The translations under genes were made by a program, and so were the position numbers. DNA of 64,000 nucleotides, from the IMG/VR virus record IMGVR_UViG_3300036860_000542, positions 18,418 to 82,417 of that record; one strand, written 5' to 3'. This document shows, piece by piece, positions 1 through 8,152 of the stretch. Every line of letters starts with the position of its first letter. Positions within the stretch are counted from its first letter, which is position 1. This DNA is from a virus. The notes below the pieces were generated by a model. That model made no database searches. It worked only from the letters and a program-made list of their open reading frames with translations, and had not been told where the DNA came from.

Positions 1-7
1 GATCTAC

Positions 8-427
8 ATGGTCACCAAGAAGTGGCGGAAGGTGCGCGAGGAGGCAGTGATCGGCGCCGTGATCGCGGTCATCCAGTCCATCCTCCAGGCGTACATGCCC
101 GGCTTGGCCGCGATGCTGATGGACACGGACGCCAGCCTCGAGCTGGCTGGGGCGAAGGCGGCGGCCGGTCTGGATGCTGCGCCGCAAGCGATGAGGAAGC
201 CTGGTCTCCGCAAGAAGTTCGTCCTGCCCGGTGAGATCGAGGCTGGTCGTGCCGAGGAAGCGCGAGCGAGCTCCAACGGGCCGGTGAAGTACGTCATGCC
301 CGGCTCTCCTGGATCAGGTTACGGTGCGCCATCGGTCGGAGACGACTTCGAAGACGCCACGGCGAACATCCCGGACACGGCTGGTGATCTCGAAGGCGAC
401 GACGACCTGGGCATCTTCAACCAGTAG
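8..427 (+). CDS. hypothetical protein, one hydrophobic helix
   Basis: Reads 139 residues from ATG at 8, but only 7 bases precede it, so the true start may lie outside the window. A basic N-terminus (KKWRKVREE) is followed by a hydrophobic helix at about residues 14-38 and a Gly/Asp-rich acidic tail ending GIFNQ. I recognise no family. A membrane-associated or peripheral role is only an inference. Confidence 0.5.
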   Translation: MVTKKWRKVREEAVIGAVIAVIQSILQAYMPGLAAMLMDTDASLELAGAKAAAGLDAAPQAMRKPGLRKKFVLPGEIEAGRAEEARASSNGPVKYVMPGSPGSGYGAPSVGDDFEDATANIPDTAGDLEGDDDLGIFNQ

Positions 428-480
428 GAGGTCCTCTGCTCGAAGTCATCGAGTGCCTCTCGGACTCCGATTCGTGGAGT

Positions 481-927
481 TTGAGCTCGGAGAGCGATCC
501 GCCTGGTGAGCCTCCGGCGACTCCTCCGCCAAAGATCAGGTTGAGCGATGACGAGAAGAGGCGGAAGACGGTCCTGATCGTTGAGGACGATCAGGACGTC
601 CGCGTAGCGGTCATGGACTGCCTGGCAGAGGAACACTACAGCGCGGTTGCGGTCCGCAACGGTGTGGAGGCCATCTACTACCTCACTCGCGTTCCAAGGC
701 TGCCAGACCTCATCCTGCTCGACCTGGTGATGCCTGTGATGGATGGCTGGACGCTCAGGAAGAAGCTCGAGGCGAACCCCGAGTGGAACCGGATCCCAGT
801 CGTGATCTACAGTGCCAACACTCGGGTCCGACCCATCACGGCCGCTGTTGTGCTTGCCAAGCCGATCAGCTTGGCCACGTTGGTGGACGTCATCGAAGAG
901 CAGATCGTGAAGAAGAATAAACCATGA
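481..927 (+). CDS. orphan response-regulator receiver domain
   Basis: A 148-residue protein, of which residues 30-145 are a CheY-like receiver domain. Visible landmarks are the acidic pocket E35-D36-D37, phospho-acceptor D81 in LILLDLVMP, switch S111 and conserved K127 in AKPIS. Family knowledge: such domains take a phosphoryl group from a histidine kinase. There is no output domain and no kinase gene nearby, so it would have to plug into a host phosphorelay. The first 28 residues are a Pro-rich extension read from a TTG start at 481; the start is uncertain. Its stop overlaps the next ATG (ATGA), implying translational coupling. A perfect TTGCG-N3-CGCAA palindrome lies inside the gene at 647-659. 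Confidence 0.85.
   Translation: MSSESDPPGEPPATPPPKIRLSDDEKRRKTVLIVEDDQDVRVAVMDCLAEEHYSAVAVRNGVEAIYYLTRVPRLPDLILLDLVMPVMDGWTLRKKLEANPEWNRIPVVIYSANTRVRPITAAVVLAKPISLATLVDVIEEQIVKKNKP
647..659. repeat. TTGCG-N3-CGCAA palindrome 1
   Basis: TTGCGGTCCGCAA, flanked G/C to make a 15-bp inverted repeat, inside the receiver-domain gene. Confidence 0.8.
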
Positions 928-1235
928 AGCTAGTCGATCTCGACCCGAGATGGATCAGTAGCGGCGGTGAGGGGATCACACGGAACGGCCAGCCTGTCCT
1001 CCAACGCGACGGCGTCGGGATCGGCTGTGACTGCCCATGCGGTACCGAAGGATGTTGGCTGGCAGTCTACTTCACGAACCCGATTGATGGCGGCCCGACA
1101 CTTGAGGGTGTCACCGTCTCCTGGCAGCGGACCGGTGACACCTTCGAGACGCTCACGCTTCGCCCTTCACTACAGCGACGAGGCGGCTGCGACTGGCACG
1201 GCTTCTTGACCGACGGCGTCTTCGTGAAGGTCTAG
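924..1235 (+). CDS. small Cys-containing protein, DUF6527-like
   Basis: 103 residues. A CDCPCG...C cluster near residue 36 is followed by beta-strand-like segments and a closing pattern (TLRPSL, CDWHGFLTDG) that resembles the small phage family DUF6527, where a CH-F-DG motif ends the protein. That assignment is from memory of the pattern. It begins in a 4-nt overlap with the receiver gene and its last codons overlap a convergent minus-strand microgene. Confidence 0.6.
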   Translation: MKLVDLDPRWISSGGEGITRNGQPVLQRDGVGIGCDCPCGTEGCWLAVYFTNPIDGGPTLEGVTVSWQRTGDTFETLTLRPSLQRRGGCDWHGFLTDGVFVKV

Positions 1236-1318
1236 AACTCTCTCAACAACAGCCGATAGAGAAGGAAGTAGGTGAGATTCTCGCCTTCGAGCCGCACCCA
1301 CACTTCATGGTCGATCAT
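1232..1318 (-). CDS. 28-residue phage-type microprotein
   Basis: Starts MIDHEVWVRL and ends LLLREF. It begins in an ATGA overlap with the stop of the upstream glycosyltransferase and ends 4 nt inside the convergent gene. The precise stop/start overlap, the same arrangement used throughout this block, is the main reason to call it. Function unknown. Confidence 0.5.
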   Translation of the reverse strand: MIDHEVWVRLEGENLTYFLLYRLLLREF

Positions 1319-2301
1319 AACGACGCCTGCACACGCTCGATGATGGGGAGGACGTCGAGGACGCGCTTGAACCAGGTGTGGTTCTTGAGCACCTCTCCAC
1401 GGCCAGCCCTGCCCATCGCCTTGGCCTTGTCGGGGTTGTCGAGGAGCCAACGTACTCTGGTGACCAACTGATCGTTGGTCCTAAAGAACAGGCAGTGGTC
1501 GCCGTCCTTGAACTCAGTCTCCAGGAGAGGGATGTGGTAGCAGACGATGGGCGTACCGCTCGCCATGGAGATGAGCTGGCGGTCGGAGTAGTAGAGCGGG
1601 ATGTCGTTGAAGTTGGAGATGGAGACGCCCACCTTGGCGCGCTTCCACACGGAGACCTGATCCTTGACGTGGCAGGCACCCACCGTGCGGATGTCACCCG
1701 GCCAGCCCATGCCGACGACTCCGTAGTCGAACCCTGCATCGCCTAGAGCCCGTAGGGCTCCCTCGCGTTGAGGGGTGCCCGGGAAGGCTCCCCCGTAGTG
1801 GTTCCCGATCATGACGACGTCGGGGACCCGGAAGGGCGGCTTCCAGTTGCGCTCCTCCAGAACGTCTTCATGCCAGTCGAGACCCATTTGCAGGTAGTGG
1901 ACCTCGGGGGCGCCAGCCGCCTTGAAGAGCTCGGTCTGTCCGGCCGCCGCGATGAAAGAGACGTGAGTCGTCTTGCAGATCGACGAGAGGTAGTCTGAGA
2001 CGTCGGCTCTGCAGTCACCCATCCAGTGACTGAGCACCGTCTTCGGCGACCGTTGCTGGATCTCACGAAGTCCATCCGCCTCGATGATGCCGGTGTTCTG
2101 GCACTGTAGCCACAACCAATCGGGCTGGAAGTTGACGACTTCTTCCACGAGCTGCCTGGTGATCTCGTGGGCGTTGAGGCCCCTGCGTTCGCGCTCGAAG
2201 TAGTCGAAGTGGCTCGTGTAGAAGAGCGACTCGAAGGCATGCATCATCCCCCGTTGGGGGTGGTCGTAGTTGATGGTTGCCGTGAGGACCTTCTTGATCA
2301 T
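1315..2301 (-). CDS. GT-B glycosyltransferase (CgeB / group 1_2 type)
   Basis: 328 residues. The C-terminal third carries the nucleotide-sugar domain signature of group-1 glycosyltransferases: a Tyr-Tyr-Ser-Asp-Arg stretch, then MASGTPIV, a loop with LLETEF, and the helix pair LLDNPDKAKAMGRAGRGEVL. The N-terminal half lacks a signal peptide, so it is cytoplasmic. It probably moves a sugar from a nucleotide donor to a glycan or lipid acceptor; neither substrate can be read from sequence. It is the last large gene of a run coupled by 4-nt overlaps with two methyltransferases and further glycosyltransferases, suggesting one glycan pathway. Confidence 0.8.
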   Translation of the reverse strand: MIKKVLTATINYDHPQRGMMHAFESLFYTSHFDYFERERRGLNAHEITRQLVEEVVNFQPDWLWLQCQNTGIIEADGLREIQQRSPKTVLSHWMGDCRADVSDYLSSICKTTHVSFIAAAGQTELFKAAGAPEVHYLQMGLDWHEDVLEERNWKPPFRVPDVVMIGNHYGGAFPGTPQREGALRALGDAGFDYGVVGMGWPGDIRTVGACHVKDQVSVWKRAKVGVSISNFNDIPLYYSDRQLISMASGTPIVCYHIPLLETEFKDGDHCLFFRTNDQLVTRVRWLLDNPDKAKAMGRAGRGEVLKNHTWFKRVLDVLPIIERVQASL

Positions 2302-2984
2302 CGAAGTACCTTTCTGGCGGCGTAGTCGCGTTGCATCATCTCCGCCCGGCCGACGATGTCGCCCCAGGGCGGTACGAAGACGTTCGGATCCTTCCGGCAG
2401 ACGCCGAATCCGGTGTAGTGCAGCATGTCGAGCTTCTGCTTCTCCTCGGGGACGAGATCCCAGAAGACCTGCATCTCGCAGGTCGCCATGTCGAGCTCGA
2501 GATCGTCGAAGAAGATGAGACCACCAGGTCGGACGAACTGGCGATAGGCGACGTACTCACCGTAGGTTTGGTTGAAGTTGTGAAGGCCGTCGATGAAGAG
2601 CAGGTCGAAGTAGTTGTGAAGGTCTCGGTGCTCGCTAGCCCACACCATCGAATCCGCGGTCTCGGCCATGGCAGGAACCAGCTTTCCCTCCAGGGCGCGG
2701 TCGAGTTGCACTTTCGCGTCCGGGTTGATGTCGATGGTGCGCACGAAACCGCCATCGTTGGCGAAGGCGAGGTGCGCGGCTGAGGCTCCTAGGTTGGTCC
2801 CAATCTCCAGGACTGCCAGCGGGTAGAACTCTTGAACTAGTTCATGAAAGAACTGGTAGTAGAGACCGTCGTCCCCAGGATTGAGCGAACCGTTAGCCAA
2901 CGTCTTCAGCCACTCAGGTCGATCGTCGGAGATCTTCGGTAGTAATTGGGCGATAGCAAGACAGTTGCCGATGGTTGGGATCAT
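2298..2984 (-). CDS. class I SAM-dependent methyltransferase
   Basis: 228 residues of Methyltransf_24 type. Motif I is VLEIGTNLGASAAHL (about 59-73), the acidic residue after strand beta2 is in RTIDIN, and the post-core pattern DLLFIDGLHNF and GGLIFFDD matches sugar or small-molecule O-methyltransferases. The substrate is unknown; its position between glycosyltransferases makes a sugar hydroxyl the natural guess. Starts ATG at 2984 in a 4-nt overlap with the next methyltransferase. Confidence 0.82.
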   Translation of the reverse strand: MIPTIGNCLAIAQLLPKISDDRPEWLKTLANGSLNPGDDGLYYQFFHELVQEFYPLAVLEIGTNLGASAAHLAFANDGGFVRTIDINPDAKVQLDRALEGKLVPAMAETADSMVWASEHRDLHNYFDLLFIDGLHNFNQTYGEYVAYRQFVRPGGLIFFDDLELDMATCEMQVFWDLVPEEKQKLDMLHYTGFGVCRKDPNVFVPPWGDIVGRAEMMQRDYAARKVLR

Positions 2985-3568
2985 GGCTTCTCCAGAACAA
3001 GGATGGCTGGGTAGACAATGGCACGCTTGGCACGACCGTCAAGAGCGTAGCCCTCTATGTGGGATCGCAGCTCTTGTGGTTGCAGAAAATCGTGATGCCA
3101 ATCCTCGACGACGTAGAACCCACCCGGGTTCAGCATCTCCCAACACCGGTCTAGCGCTGGGAACACCGCCTTTGGTCCATGTCCACCGTCGTCGATGATG
3201 AGATCGAAGCAGCCGAGATCTCGAACACCCGGATCAGGCATGGTCATCCCGATCAGTCTGAAGGTGGTGTGGCAGCAATAGTAGTGAGCCTTGCACACCT
3301 CAGTGACTTGACCCAGATCGTTGTCGATTCCGACGATCTCGCTTGGGTGCCACAAGTGCGCCCACAGCGCAAGACTTCCTCCTCGACACACGCCGATCTC
3401 CAGAACTCGCATGGGAGCCAAAAAGATCTGCTCCAGGAACCGGTTCCAGGACTCGCGAACGATCTCGTCCTTTTGGTGCGCAAGTTCAGGGCCGCTGCCC
3501 GGAGCCCCGTTGGCCTTGAACTGGAGAACGTGACCGCACTCCAATTCCATCCGCGCTTCGATTTTCAC
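2981..3568 (-). CDS. SAM-dependent methyltransferase, CmcI/TylF-like
   Basis: 195 residues. Motif I VLEIGVCRGGSLALW, acidic IDND after beta2, and FDLIIDDGGH followed by LNPGGFYVVEDW give the methyltransferase core. The IDDGGH pattern is typical of the cephalosporin-hydroxylase/macrocin O-methyltransferase group. It starts with an unrelated-looking stretch containing a Cys-Gly-His. Overlaps both neighbours by 4 nt. Confidence 0.8.
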   Translation of the reverse strand: MKIEARMELECGHVLQFKANGAPGSGPELAHQKDEIVRESWNRFLEQIFLAPMRVLEIGVCRGGSLALWAHLWHPSEIVGIDNDLGQVTEVCKAHYYCCHTTFRLIGMTMPDPGVRDLGCFDLIIDDGGHGPKAVFPALDRCWEMLNPGGFYVVEDWHHDFLQPQELRSHIEGYALDGRAKRAIVYPAILVLEKP

Positions 3569-4299
3569 CCGATTACCTCCGTGCGAGCGTAAGGGTGATC
3601 ATGGAGCGGAGCGATCTCGAACCCACGCCGTTCGGGGTTCCAGATGTCGATCGTGGTTGGGTGTACGTCCTTGTCTCCTGGCTTCCAGCCAATAAATTTT
3701 TCCTCGAGCCAGTTGGGACGGAGCTCAGCCTGGTGGCCGTGACAGGACCACTTGTACCGGGTGAGCGCGACCGACTGGGCGTAGCCGGCGTGGATCACTG
3801 GGTTGAGACCGCTCAGGAAGCCTTGGGGCCCGCTGTAGCCCACGTTGAGGACGCGGATTGGCATCCAGTGGTCCACGTTCACCCAGTTGAAACTCCTCCA
3901 CAGATGAACCATGTTGACGCCGCACGTCCCCGACCAGGACTTGATGCCATCAGCCATCACGAAAGCCTTCTCCACTTGGCCTGGCTGCCAGATCTCGTCG
4001 GCGTCCACCACCAGGACCTGGCTGGCACCCACCGTCTCGGCGACCTTGTAGATCGCGTTGCGATGGTCACCCTCCGACGTCCAATGTCCTCGATGCCACA
4101 CGATGGGGATGGAGGAGAAGCGGTGGGCTTCCGCGAACAACTCCTCCTCGCTGTCGGGACAGGTCATGTTCGTCGGGTGACCGTAGCTCGGACGCTCGGT
4201 GTACAGGACATGGAACTGGTCCACGGACTCCTGCACCGAGCGGACGGCCCACGCCAGGTACTCTTTGCCGTAGTGCAGAGCGCAATACGCGATCCTCAT
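3565..4299 (-). CDS. GT-A type glycosyltransferase
   Basis: 244 residues from ATG 4299, chosen because it overlaps the upstream stop as ATGA; the longer reading frame would run back into the neighbour. MRIAYCALHYGKEYLAW resembles the first strand of family-2-like enzymes, and VLVVDADEIW supplies the metal-binding DxD. The C-terminal half is rich in Trp and His and unfamiliar. Likely acts in the same glycan pathway as the flanking enzymes. Confidence 0.7.
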   Translation of the reverse strand: MRIAYCALHYGKEYLAWAVRSVQESVDQFHVLYTERPSYGHPTNMTCPDSEEELFAEAHRFSSIPIVWHRGHWTSEGDHRNAIYKVAETVGASQVLVVDADEIWQPGQVEKAFVMADGIKSWSGTCGVNMVHLWRSFNWVNVDHWMPIRVLNVGYSGPQGFLSGLNPVIHAGYAQSVALTRYKWSCHGHQAELRPNWLEEKFIGWKPGDKDVHPTTIDIWNPERRGFEIAPLHDHPYARTEVIG

Positions 4300-5111
4300 C
4301 TGATCTCCTTCAGCGCCTGCAGCGCTCCGTTCGGGAACTGGTGTTCGATGCAGAGGCGGTTGAAGAAGCTGTGACGCATCTGATCGACGTTGCATGGAAT
4401 ATGACCCTGCACCGCCTGTTGACAGAACTCAGCGATGTCGTGGTAACCGATGCTGAGGAAGTCCACGCCAGGGATCAGCGGGAAGGGATCAGCGCAGTGC
4501 TCAGAGACGAACAGCGTCGAGAAGGCTGCTCCAACAGCGAAGCGCAACGGCTCGCCGATGAGCGCATCGGTCTGGTGGACGTTGAGAAACAGCTTGGAGC
4601 GAAGGAGGCCACCGGCCCGCTCGCTGCCCCAGGAGTTCGGCGCCAAGTCCAACCCTAACTGGTGGAGCCGCCCGTAGATGTGGTTCCGCCGACCGTTCAC
4701 GTAGGAGTAGTGCGTGATGTCGTGAGCTCGCGTCTCGCTGGCTGGGATCAAGAGACCAGGATGACTGCCCATCACCACGAACTTCATGCGGGTGTCGAGG
4801 GTTTGGTAGTAGCGGTCGGCCACCCAGATTTCATCCACGTGCGTGAATGCCTCGGTGATGACCTCGTTGAAGTTGCCGGCATACTCCCCGTCCGGTCGCT
4901 CGAGGTTCCACCACACGATCTTGGCTCGACGCGCCTTTGGGAGTTGGCGGCTCTTGAGCTCTCCGGTGATCGGAGTCGTCACGTAGATCGTGTCGGAGTT
5001 GATGTCGATCTCGTCCACGAAGCAGGTGGGGAGGCCAGCGAGCTCCACCATCTTCCAGAAGTCCTGATAGCTATCGTAGTGGTGTCGCGTCCGAGCGAAC
5101 TTGAAGTTCAT
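4296..5111 (-). CDS. glycosyltransferase-like protein
   Basis: 271 residues. Start ATG 5111 is preferred over ATG 5120 because a GGAG lies 8 nt upstream and the start overlaps the epimerase stop as ATGA. The pattern SKLFLNVHQTDA, GEPLRFAVGAAFSTLFVSEHCADP and the closing helices resemble the donor-binding half of GT-B enzymes of the Glyco_trans_1_2 type. No catalytic residue can be assigned with confidence. Confidence 0.62.
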   Translation of the reverse strand: MNFKFARTRHHYDSYQDFWKMVELAGLPTCFVDEIDINSDTIYVTTPITGELKSRQLPKARRAKIVWWNLERPDGEYAGNFNEVITEAFTHVDEIWVADRYYQTLDTRMKFVVMGSHPGLLIPASETRAHDITHYSYVNGRRNHIYGRLHQLGLDLAPNSWGSERAGGLLRSKLFLNVHQTDALIGEPLRFAVGAAFSTLFVSEHCADPFPLIPGVDFLSIGYHDIAEFCQQAVQGHIPCNVDQMRHSFFNRLCIEHQFPNGALQALKEIR

Positions 5112-6127
5112 GCCAACCACTCCGGGTTTTCCATGTACCAGGCCACGGTCTCGGCGAGCGACCTCTCGAGGTTGAGGGAGAAGTTGAAGCCCATGTTCTT
5201 CAGCACCGTCCCGTCCAGAGCGTAGCGCAGGTCATGACCAGGCCGGCTCGAGTGGAAGTCCACCATCTCGTACTTGAGCGGCTTGCCGACGAGCTTAGCG
5301 ATCATCTGAGCCAGGGAGAGGTTGTCGATCTCACACTCGCCCACCAGGTTGACTTTGGTGCAGCGGGGGAGCTGCTTCTCGCAGTGCTTCTCGATCAGGA
5401 ACTTGAGTGCCTGGCCCACGTTGCGGGCGTAGAGATAGAAGCGACTGCCCGCCTTCGCACAGGCGGCGTCGGCATGAACGGTGAGGACGTACTCGCGTAG
5501 CACGCAGGCGATGACCTTCGGGATGAACTTCTCGGCATGCTGTCTCTCGCCGAAGACGTTCATCGTGTGAGTGCAGAGCATGGCCAGATCGTAGGTGTTG
5601 GAGAAGGCGACGGCCATCTCCTCGGCACCGGCTTTGCTGGCGGCGTAGGGGTTGCCGCTGTTGTAGCGGTCCCACTCGCGGTAGGCGGTTCCTTCAGGCG
5701 CCGGTCCGAAGATCTCGTCCGTGCCGAAGTGGATGAAGAGCGGGTGCTTGCGTATGGAGGACATCATCATCTTGCGTGCTTTGGTCCACTCGAGGAGGTT
5801 GGTCGTCCCGACGACGTTGTCCATGACGAAGGACATCGGATCGATGATAGACCGATCCACGTGGGTCGAGGCAGCCATGTGGAGGATGACGTCCACGTGG
5901 CCGATGGCGCGATCGACCGTCGGGTTGATTGCGGCTCGCAAGTCGTGCCAGACGAACTTCACCCGGTTGGCATGCTCCTTCCAGTGCGGGATGTCGCGCA
6001 GTCGATGCAGGGTGCTGGTCGCGTCGATGCGATCGAGGCCGACGAGCTCCCAGTTGGTCTCGTCGAGGAAGAGGGAAGCCACGTGATGACCGATGAAGCC
6101 ATTCATGCCCGTGATCAGGACTCGCAT
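5108..6127 (-). CDS. NAD-dependent sugar epimerase/dehydratase, RmlB-like
   Basis: 339 residues from ATG 6127 (MRVLITGMNG). The Rossmann motif TGMNGFIG at 6-13, the FGTDEIFG strand equivalent to the STDEVYG of dTDP-glucose 4,6-dehydratases, and YAASK (catalytic Tyr and Lys) place it in the extended SDR family. It would use NAD to convert a nucleotide sugar, perhaps dTDP-glucose to the 4-keto-6-deoxy form. RmlA, RmlC and RmlD partners are not in the window. A TTGCG-N3-CGCAA palindrome lies within the gene. Confidence 0.85.
   Translation of the reverse strand: MRVLITGMNGFIGHHVASLFLDETNWELVGLDRIDATSTLHRLRDIPHWKEHANRVKFVWHDLRAAINPTVDRAIGHVDVILHMAASTHVDRSIIDPMSFVMDNVVGTTNLLEWTKARKMMMSSIRKHPLFIHFGTDEIFGPAPEGTAYREWDRYNSGNPYAASKAGAEEMAVAFSNTYDLAMLCTHTMNVFGERQHAEKFIPKVIACVLREYVLTVHADAACAKAGSRFYLYARNVGQALKFLIEKHCEKQLPRCTKVNLVGECEIDNLSLAQMIAKLVGKPLKYEMVDFHSSRPGHDLRYALDGTVLKNMGFNFSLNLERSLAETVAWYMENPEWLA
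5929..5941. repeat. TTGCG-N3-CGCAA palindrome 2
   Basis: TTGCGGCTCGCAA inside the RmlB-like gene. Confidence 0.8.
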
Positions 6128-6135
6128 GCGTTCTC

Positions 6136-6441
6136 CTAGTAGAGGCAAGGGTCCCACTTGGGACAACCCTCGCGACAGTTTCCCTCTCGCACCGTCTTGT
6201 CGGTCTTCAGGATCTCGAGGCAGCGCTCCGCGGCCTCCAGGCACGTCTCTCCATGGCCTGTGACGTCGCGTGTAACACCGGTACCTGGGTGAAAGTGATA
6301 GTCGCGCAACCACACACGCCACGAGCCGCTACCGAAGCACTCAGCGGTGACGTGATGGCCGACGATCCTCATGATTTCGTTCATCACCTCGTTGAGGCGA
6401 TCCTGCTCCTTGCGCGTCGCAAGTCCACGATGGCGGCTCAT
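6136..6441 (-). CDS. hypothetical protein with Cys-rich C-terminus
   Basis: 101 residues. The middle contains WRVWLRDYHFHPG; the last 15 residues hold three Cys (GNC, GCP, DPC). No family recognised. It starts in an ATGA overlap with the next small gene. Confidence 0.6.
   Translation of the reverse strand: MSRHRGLATRKEQDRLNEVMNEIMRIVGHHVTAECFGSGSWRVWLRDYHFHPGTGVTRDVTGHGETCLEAAERCLEILKTDKTVREGNCREGCPKWDPCLY
6410..6422. repeat. TTGCG-N3-CGCAA palindrome 3
   Basis: TTGCGCGTCGCAA; the flanks extend it to the 15-bp form CTTGCG...CGCAAG. It lies near the 5' end of the preceding minus-strand gene. Confidence 0.8.
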
Positions 6442-6638
6442 GCGATTTTCACCAGGGCCCGACGAAGCTCCTGAAGCAGACCTGGGGTTAGTTCCACCGA
6501 TGCTTCCGGGAAACTCGCAGAATCGGGCAGCACTCTGCGGTCCCTGATGCGCACTTCGAATCGGCCGTCTTTCACTGCCACGATGCAGAACTCTGCACCG
6601 TCCACGTGGTACTGAAGAATCGTTTCACGCTTCGTCAT
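6438..6638 (-). CDS. hypothetical protein, 66 residues
   Basis: Begins MTKRETILQY at ATG 6638, overlapping the stop of the upstream glycosyltransferase as ATGA. The body alternates short beta-like strands (FCIVAV, FEVRIRD) and ends in a helix LQELRRALVKIA. Longer upstream readings run inside the neighbour and are not credible. Function unknown. Confidence 0.55.
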   Translation of the reverse strand: MTKRETILQYHVDGAEFCIVAVKDGRFEVRIRDRRVLPDSASFPEASVELTPGLLQELRRALVKIA

Positions 6639-7339
6639 GCTGGCACCTTCTCCCAGGCACCGCCCCACCTCTGCTGGAAGAGGTAGGAGTCGGTCTGCCC
6701 GTCGTTGTTCTTGATGCGGAGGCTGTCTTGCGCGTTGAGGTCGTGGACCTGCAGGTTGAAGGCTGGGAAGACCTCCCACTTCAGAACATGCAGCCAGCAT
6801 CCGAACTCGGTGTCGCCGCCGTAGGTCCTGTAGATCGGGTTCCAGAACTTGCAGCCGGTAGGATCACCCTGGCGCTTCGCCACCTGCATGCCGGCCTCCG
6901 TTCTGATCATCCCGAAGTTGGCATAGATTCGACCGTTCCATCGGTCGAAGTCGTAGCCGCCGCGGAGGTCGAACGCGAAGGCCACCTCACCGATCTTCGG
7001 GTCGCTGTCGATGAGCGCACGCGCTCTCTCGAGCATGTCCGGCGTGACGAGCTCAGCGTCGTCGTTCAGATGCACCACGTACTGGTAGCCGTTCTTGACG
7101 GCGTACTCGAAGCCAAGGTTGAAGGCGTTGACGGCACCCTGCAGGCCCGGGTTCTCCCAGATGTAGTCGCAGTCTCCCTGCTCGTCGAGCCACTCCATGG
7201 TGCCGTCGGTCGAACCGCCGTCCACCGCGATGATGTCGTAGAAGCTGGTGCCGGCGTTCTTGCGGATCGACGCCACGCACTGCTTCAAGTAGGAGAGCCG
7301 GTTGTAGGTTCCGAACACGATCGCGATGCGGGGAATCAT
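6635..7339 (-). CDS. family 2 glycosyltransferase (GT-A)
   Basis: 234 residues with the full GT-A opening: IAIVFGTYNRLSYL, then VDGGSTDGTMEW, then HLNDDAEL as the DxD metal site at about residue 93. A Trp- and Gly-rich C-terminal half follows. It probably transfers a sugar from a nucleotide donor in the cytoplasm. It is separated from the other glycosyltransferases only by small genes and shares 4-nt overlaps on both sides. Confidence 0.88.
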   Translation of the reverse strand: MIPRIAIVFGTYNRLSYLKQCVASIRKNAGTSFYDIIAVDGGSTDGTMEWLDEQGDCDYIWENPGLQGAVNAFNLGFEYAVKNGYQYVVHLNDDAELVTPDMLERARALIDSDPKIGEVAFAFDLRGGYDFDRWNGRIYANFGMIRTEAGMQVAKRQGDPTGCKFWNPIYRTYGGDTEFGCWLHVLKWEVFPAFNLQVHDLNAQDSLRIKNNDGQTDSYLFQQRWGGAWEKVPA

Positions 7340-7560
7340 GCTTGCCCCTTTGCAGGTTGGCCTTGATGGAGAAGCTGGTCGATCTGCCTCAGATCCGCCG
7401 CCGTGAGTTGTTGGAACTCACGGGCGGTGGCTACCAACTTCTCCACGATGAGGATGTCGGCGTCGATTCGCTTCTGAAGCTTCTTCTGCAGGTGGATCTC
7501 GTAGGCCCACAAGCCCACGAGCGCGATGTTGGTGGCGAGAAGGACCCACAGGAGCGTCAT
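7336..7560 (-). CDS. small membrane-anchored coiled-coil protein
   Basis: 74 residues starting at ATG 7560. The N-terminal helix TLLWVLLATNIALVGLWAYEI spans the membrane, and the rest is a charged helix (QKKLQKRIDADIL...) with heptad-like spacing. An inner-membrane spanin-like protein has this shape, and the adjacent gene looks secreted, but the match is by topology only. Confidence 0.55.
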   Translation of the reverse strand: MTLLWVLLATNIALVGLWAYEIHLQKKLQKRIDADILIVEKLVATAREFQQLTAADLRQIDQLLHQGQPAKGQA

Positions 7561-7736
7561 GGCAGCGGCCTCTCTGCGCAGTCCACGGTGTATATCTCGT
7601 CCGGGCTGCCTGCACCTGCGCATCCCGGCGGGTGTCGGACCACGAGACAACGATCGCCTTGGCGGAGGATCTCGACTTTCGCTTCTGTGCAGCTCAACGC
7701 GAAGAGGAGTCCGACCAACCACTGCCACCGTTTCAT
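7557..7736 (-). CDS. small exported protein, possible lipoprotein
   Basis: 59 residues. MKRWQWLVGLLFALSC is a short basic-hydrophobic signal with a Cys where lipid could be attached, though the lipobox is not ideal. Two more Cys follow. Its position directly upstream of the membrane-anchored coiled-coil gene suggests a paired envelope role such as a spanin pair; gene order is the reverse of the usual Rz/Rz1. Starts in an ATGA overlap. Confidence 0.5.
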   Translation of the reverse strand: MKRWQWLVGLLFALSCTEAKVEILRQGDRCLVVRHPPGCAGAGSPDEIYTVDCAERPLP

Positions 7737-8152
7737 GACGGCGTCTCGTAGTCGGGGAAGCCGAAGAAGCTGCACGTGGCGATGTACGCCTTCTTCTGGT
7801 TCTGATGCTTCTGCAGCTCCTCGAAGTAGTGCTCGATGAAGCCGGGAACGAGCGGTGTCTCGCCGTCGTCCGTCCTTCCGAAGTAGGAATGCCCCGGTGG
7901 TAGCGGGAACTCCTCCGGGGTGAGATCGAAACCAGCCGCCAGCTTGGCTCGTGCCTCCTCGACCTCGTCCTTGATCGGGTCTTCAGAGATGAAGACACTT
8001 GGCTCCTGGATCAGCACCGTCGTCGTGTGGTGCTCGAGCTCGTGCAGGCCGATGGCGTCCTTGACGATCTCGTGCAGGGTTCTGAATTGGGCCTCGGTGA
8101 ACGCCCGCTTGCCACCCTTTCGCTTCGTCTTCGCTGGATTGCGCTTCTTCAT
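7733..8152 (-). CDS. hypothetical protein with basic N-terminus
   Basis: 139 residues from ATG 8152 (ATGA overlap with the upstream gene). The first 18 residues are strongly basic (KKRNPAKTKRKGGKR), then mixed alpha/beta sequence with HELEHHTTT near residue 37. No family recognised. The longer frame from 8179 would extend into the neighbour. Confidence 0.55.
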   Translation of the reverse strand: MKKRNPAKTKRKGGKRAFTEAQFRTLHEIVKDAIGLHELEHHTTTVLIQEPSVFISEDPIKDEVEEARAKLAAGFDLTPEEFPLPPGHSYFGRTDDGETPLVPGFIEHYFEELQKHQNQKKAYIATCSFFGFPDYETPS

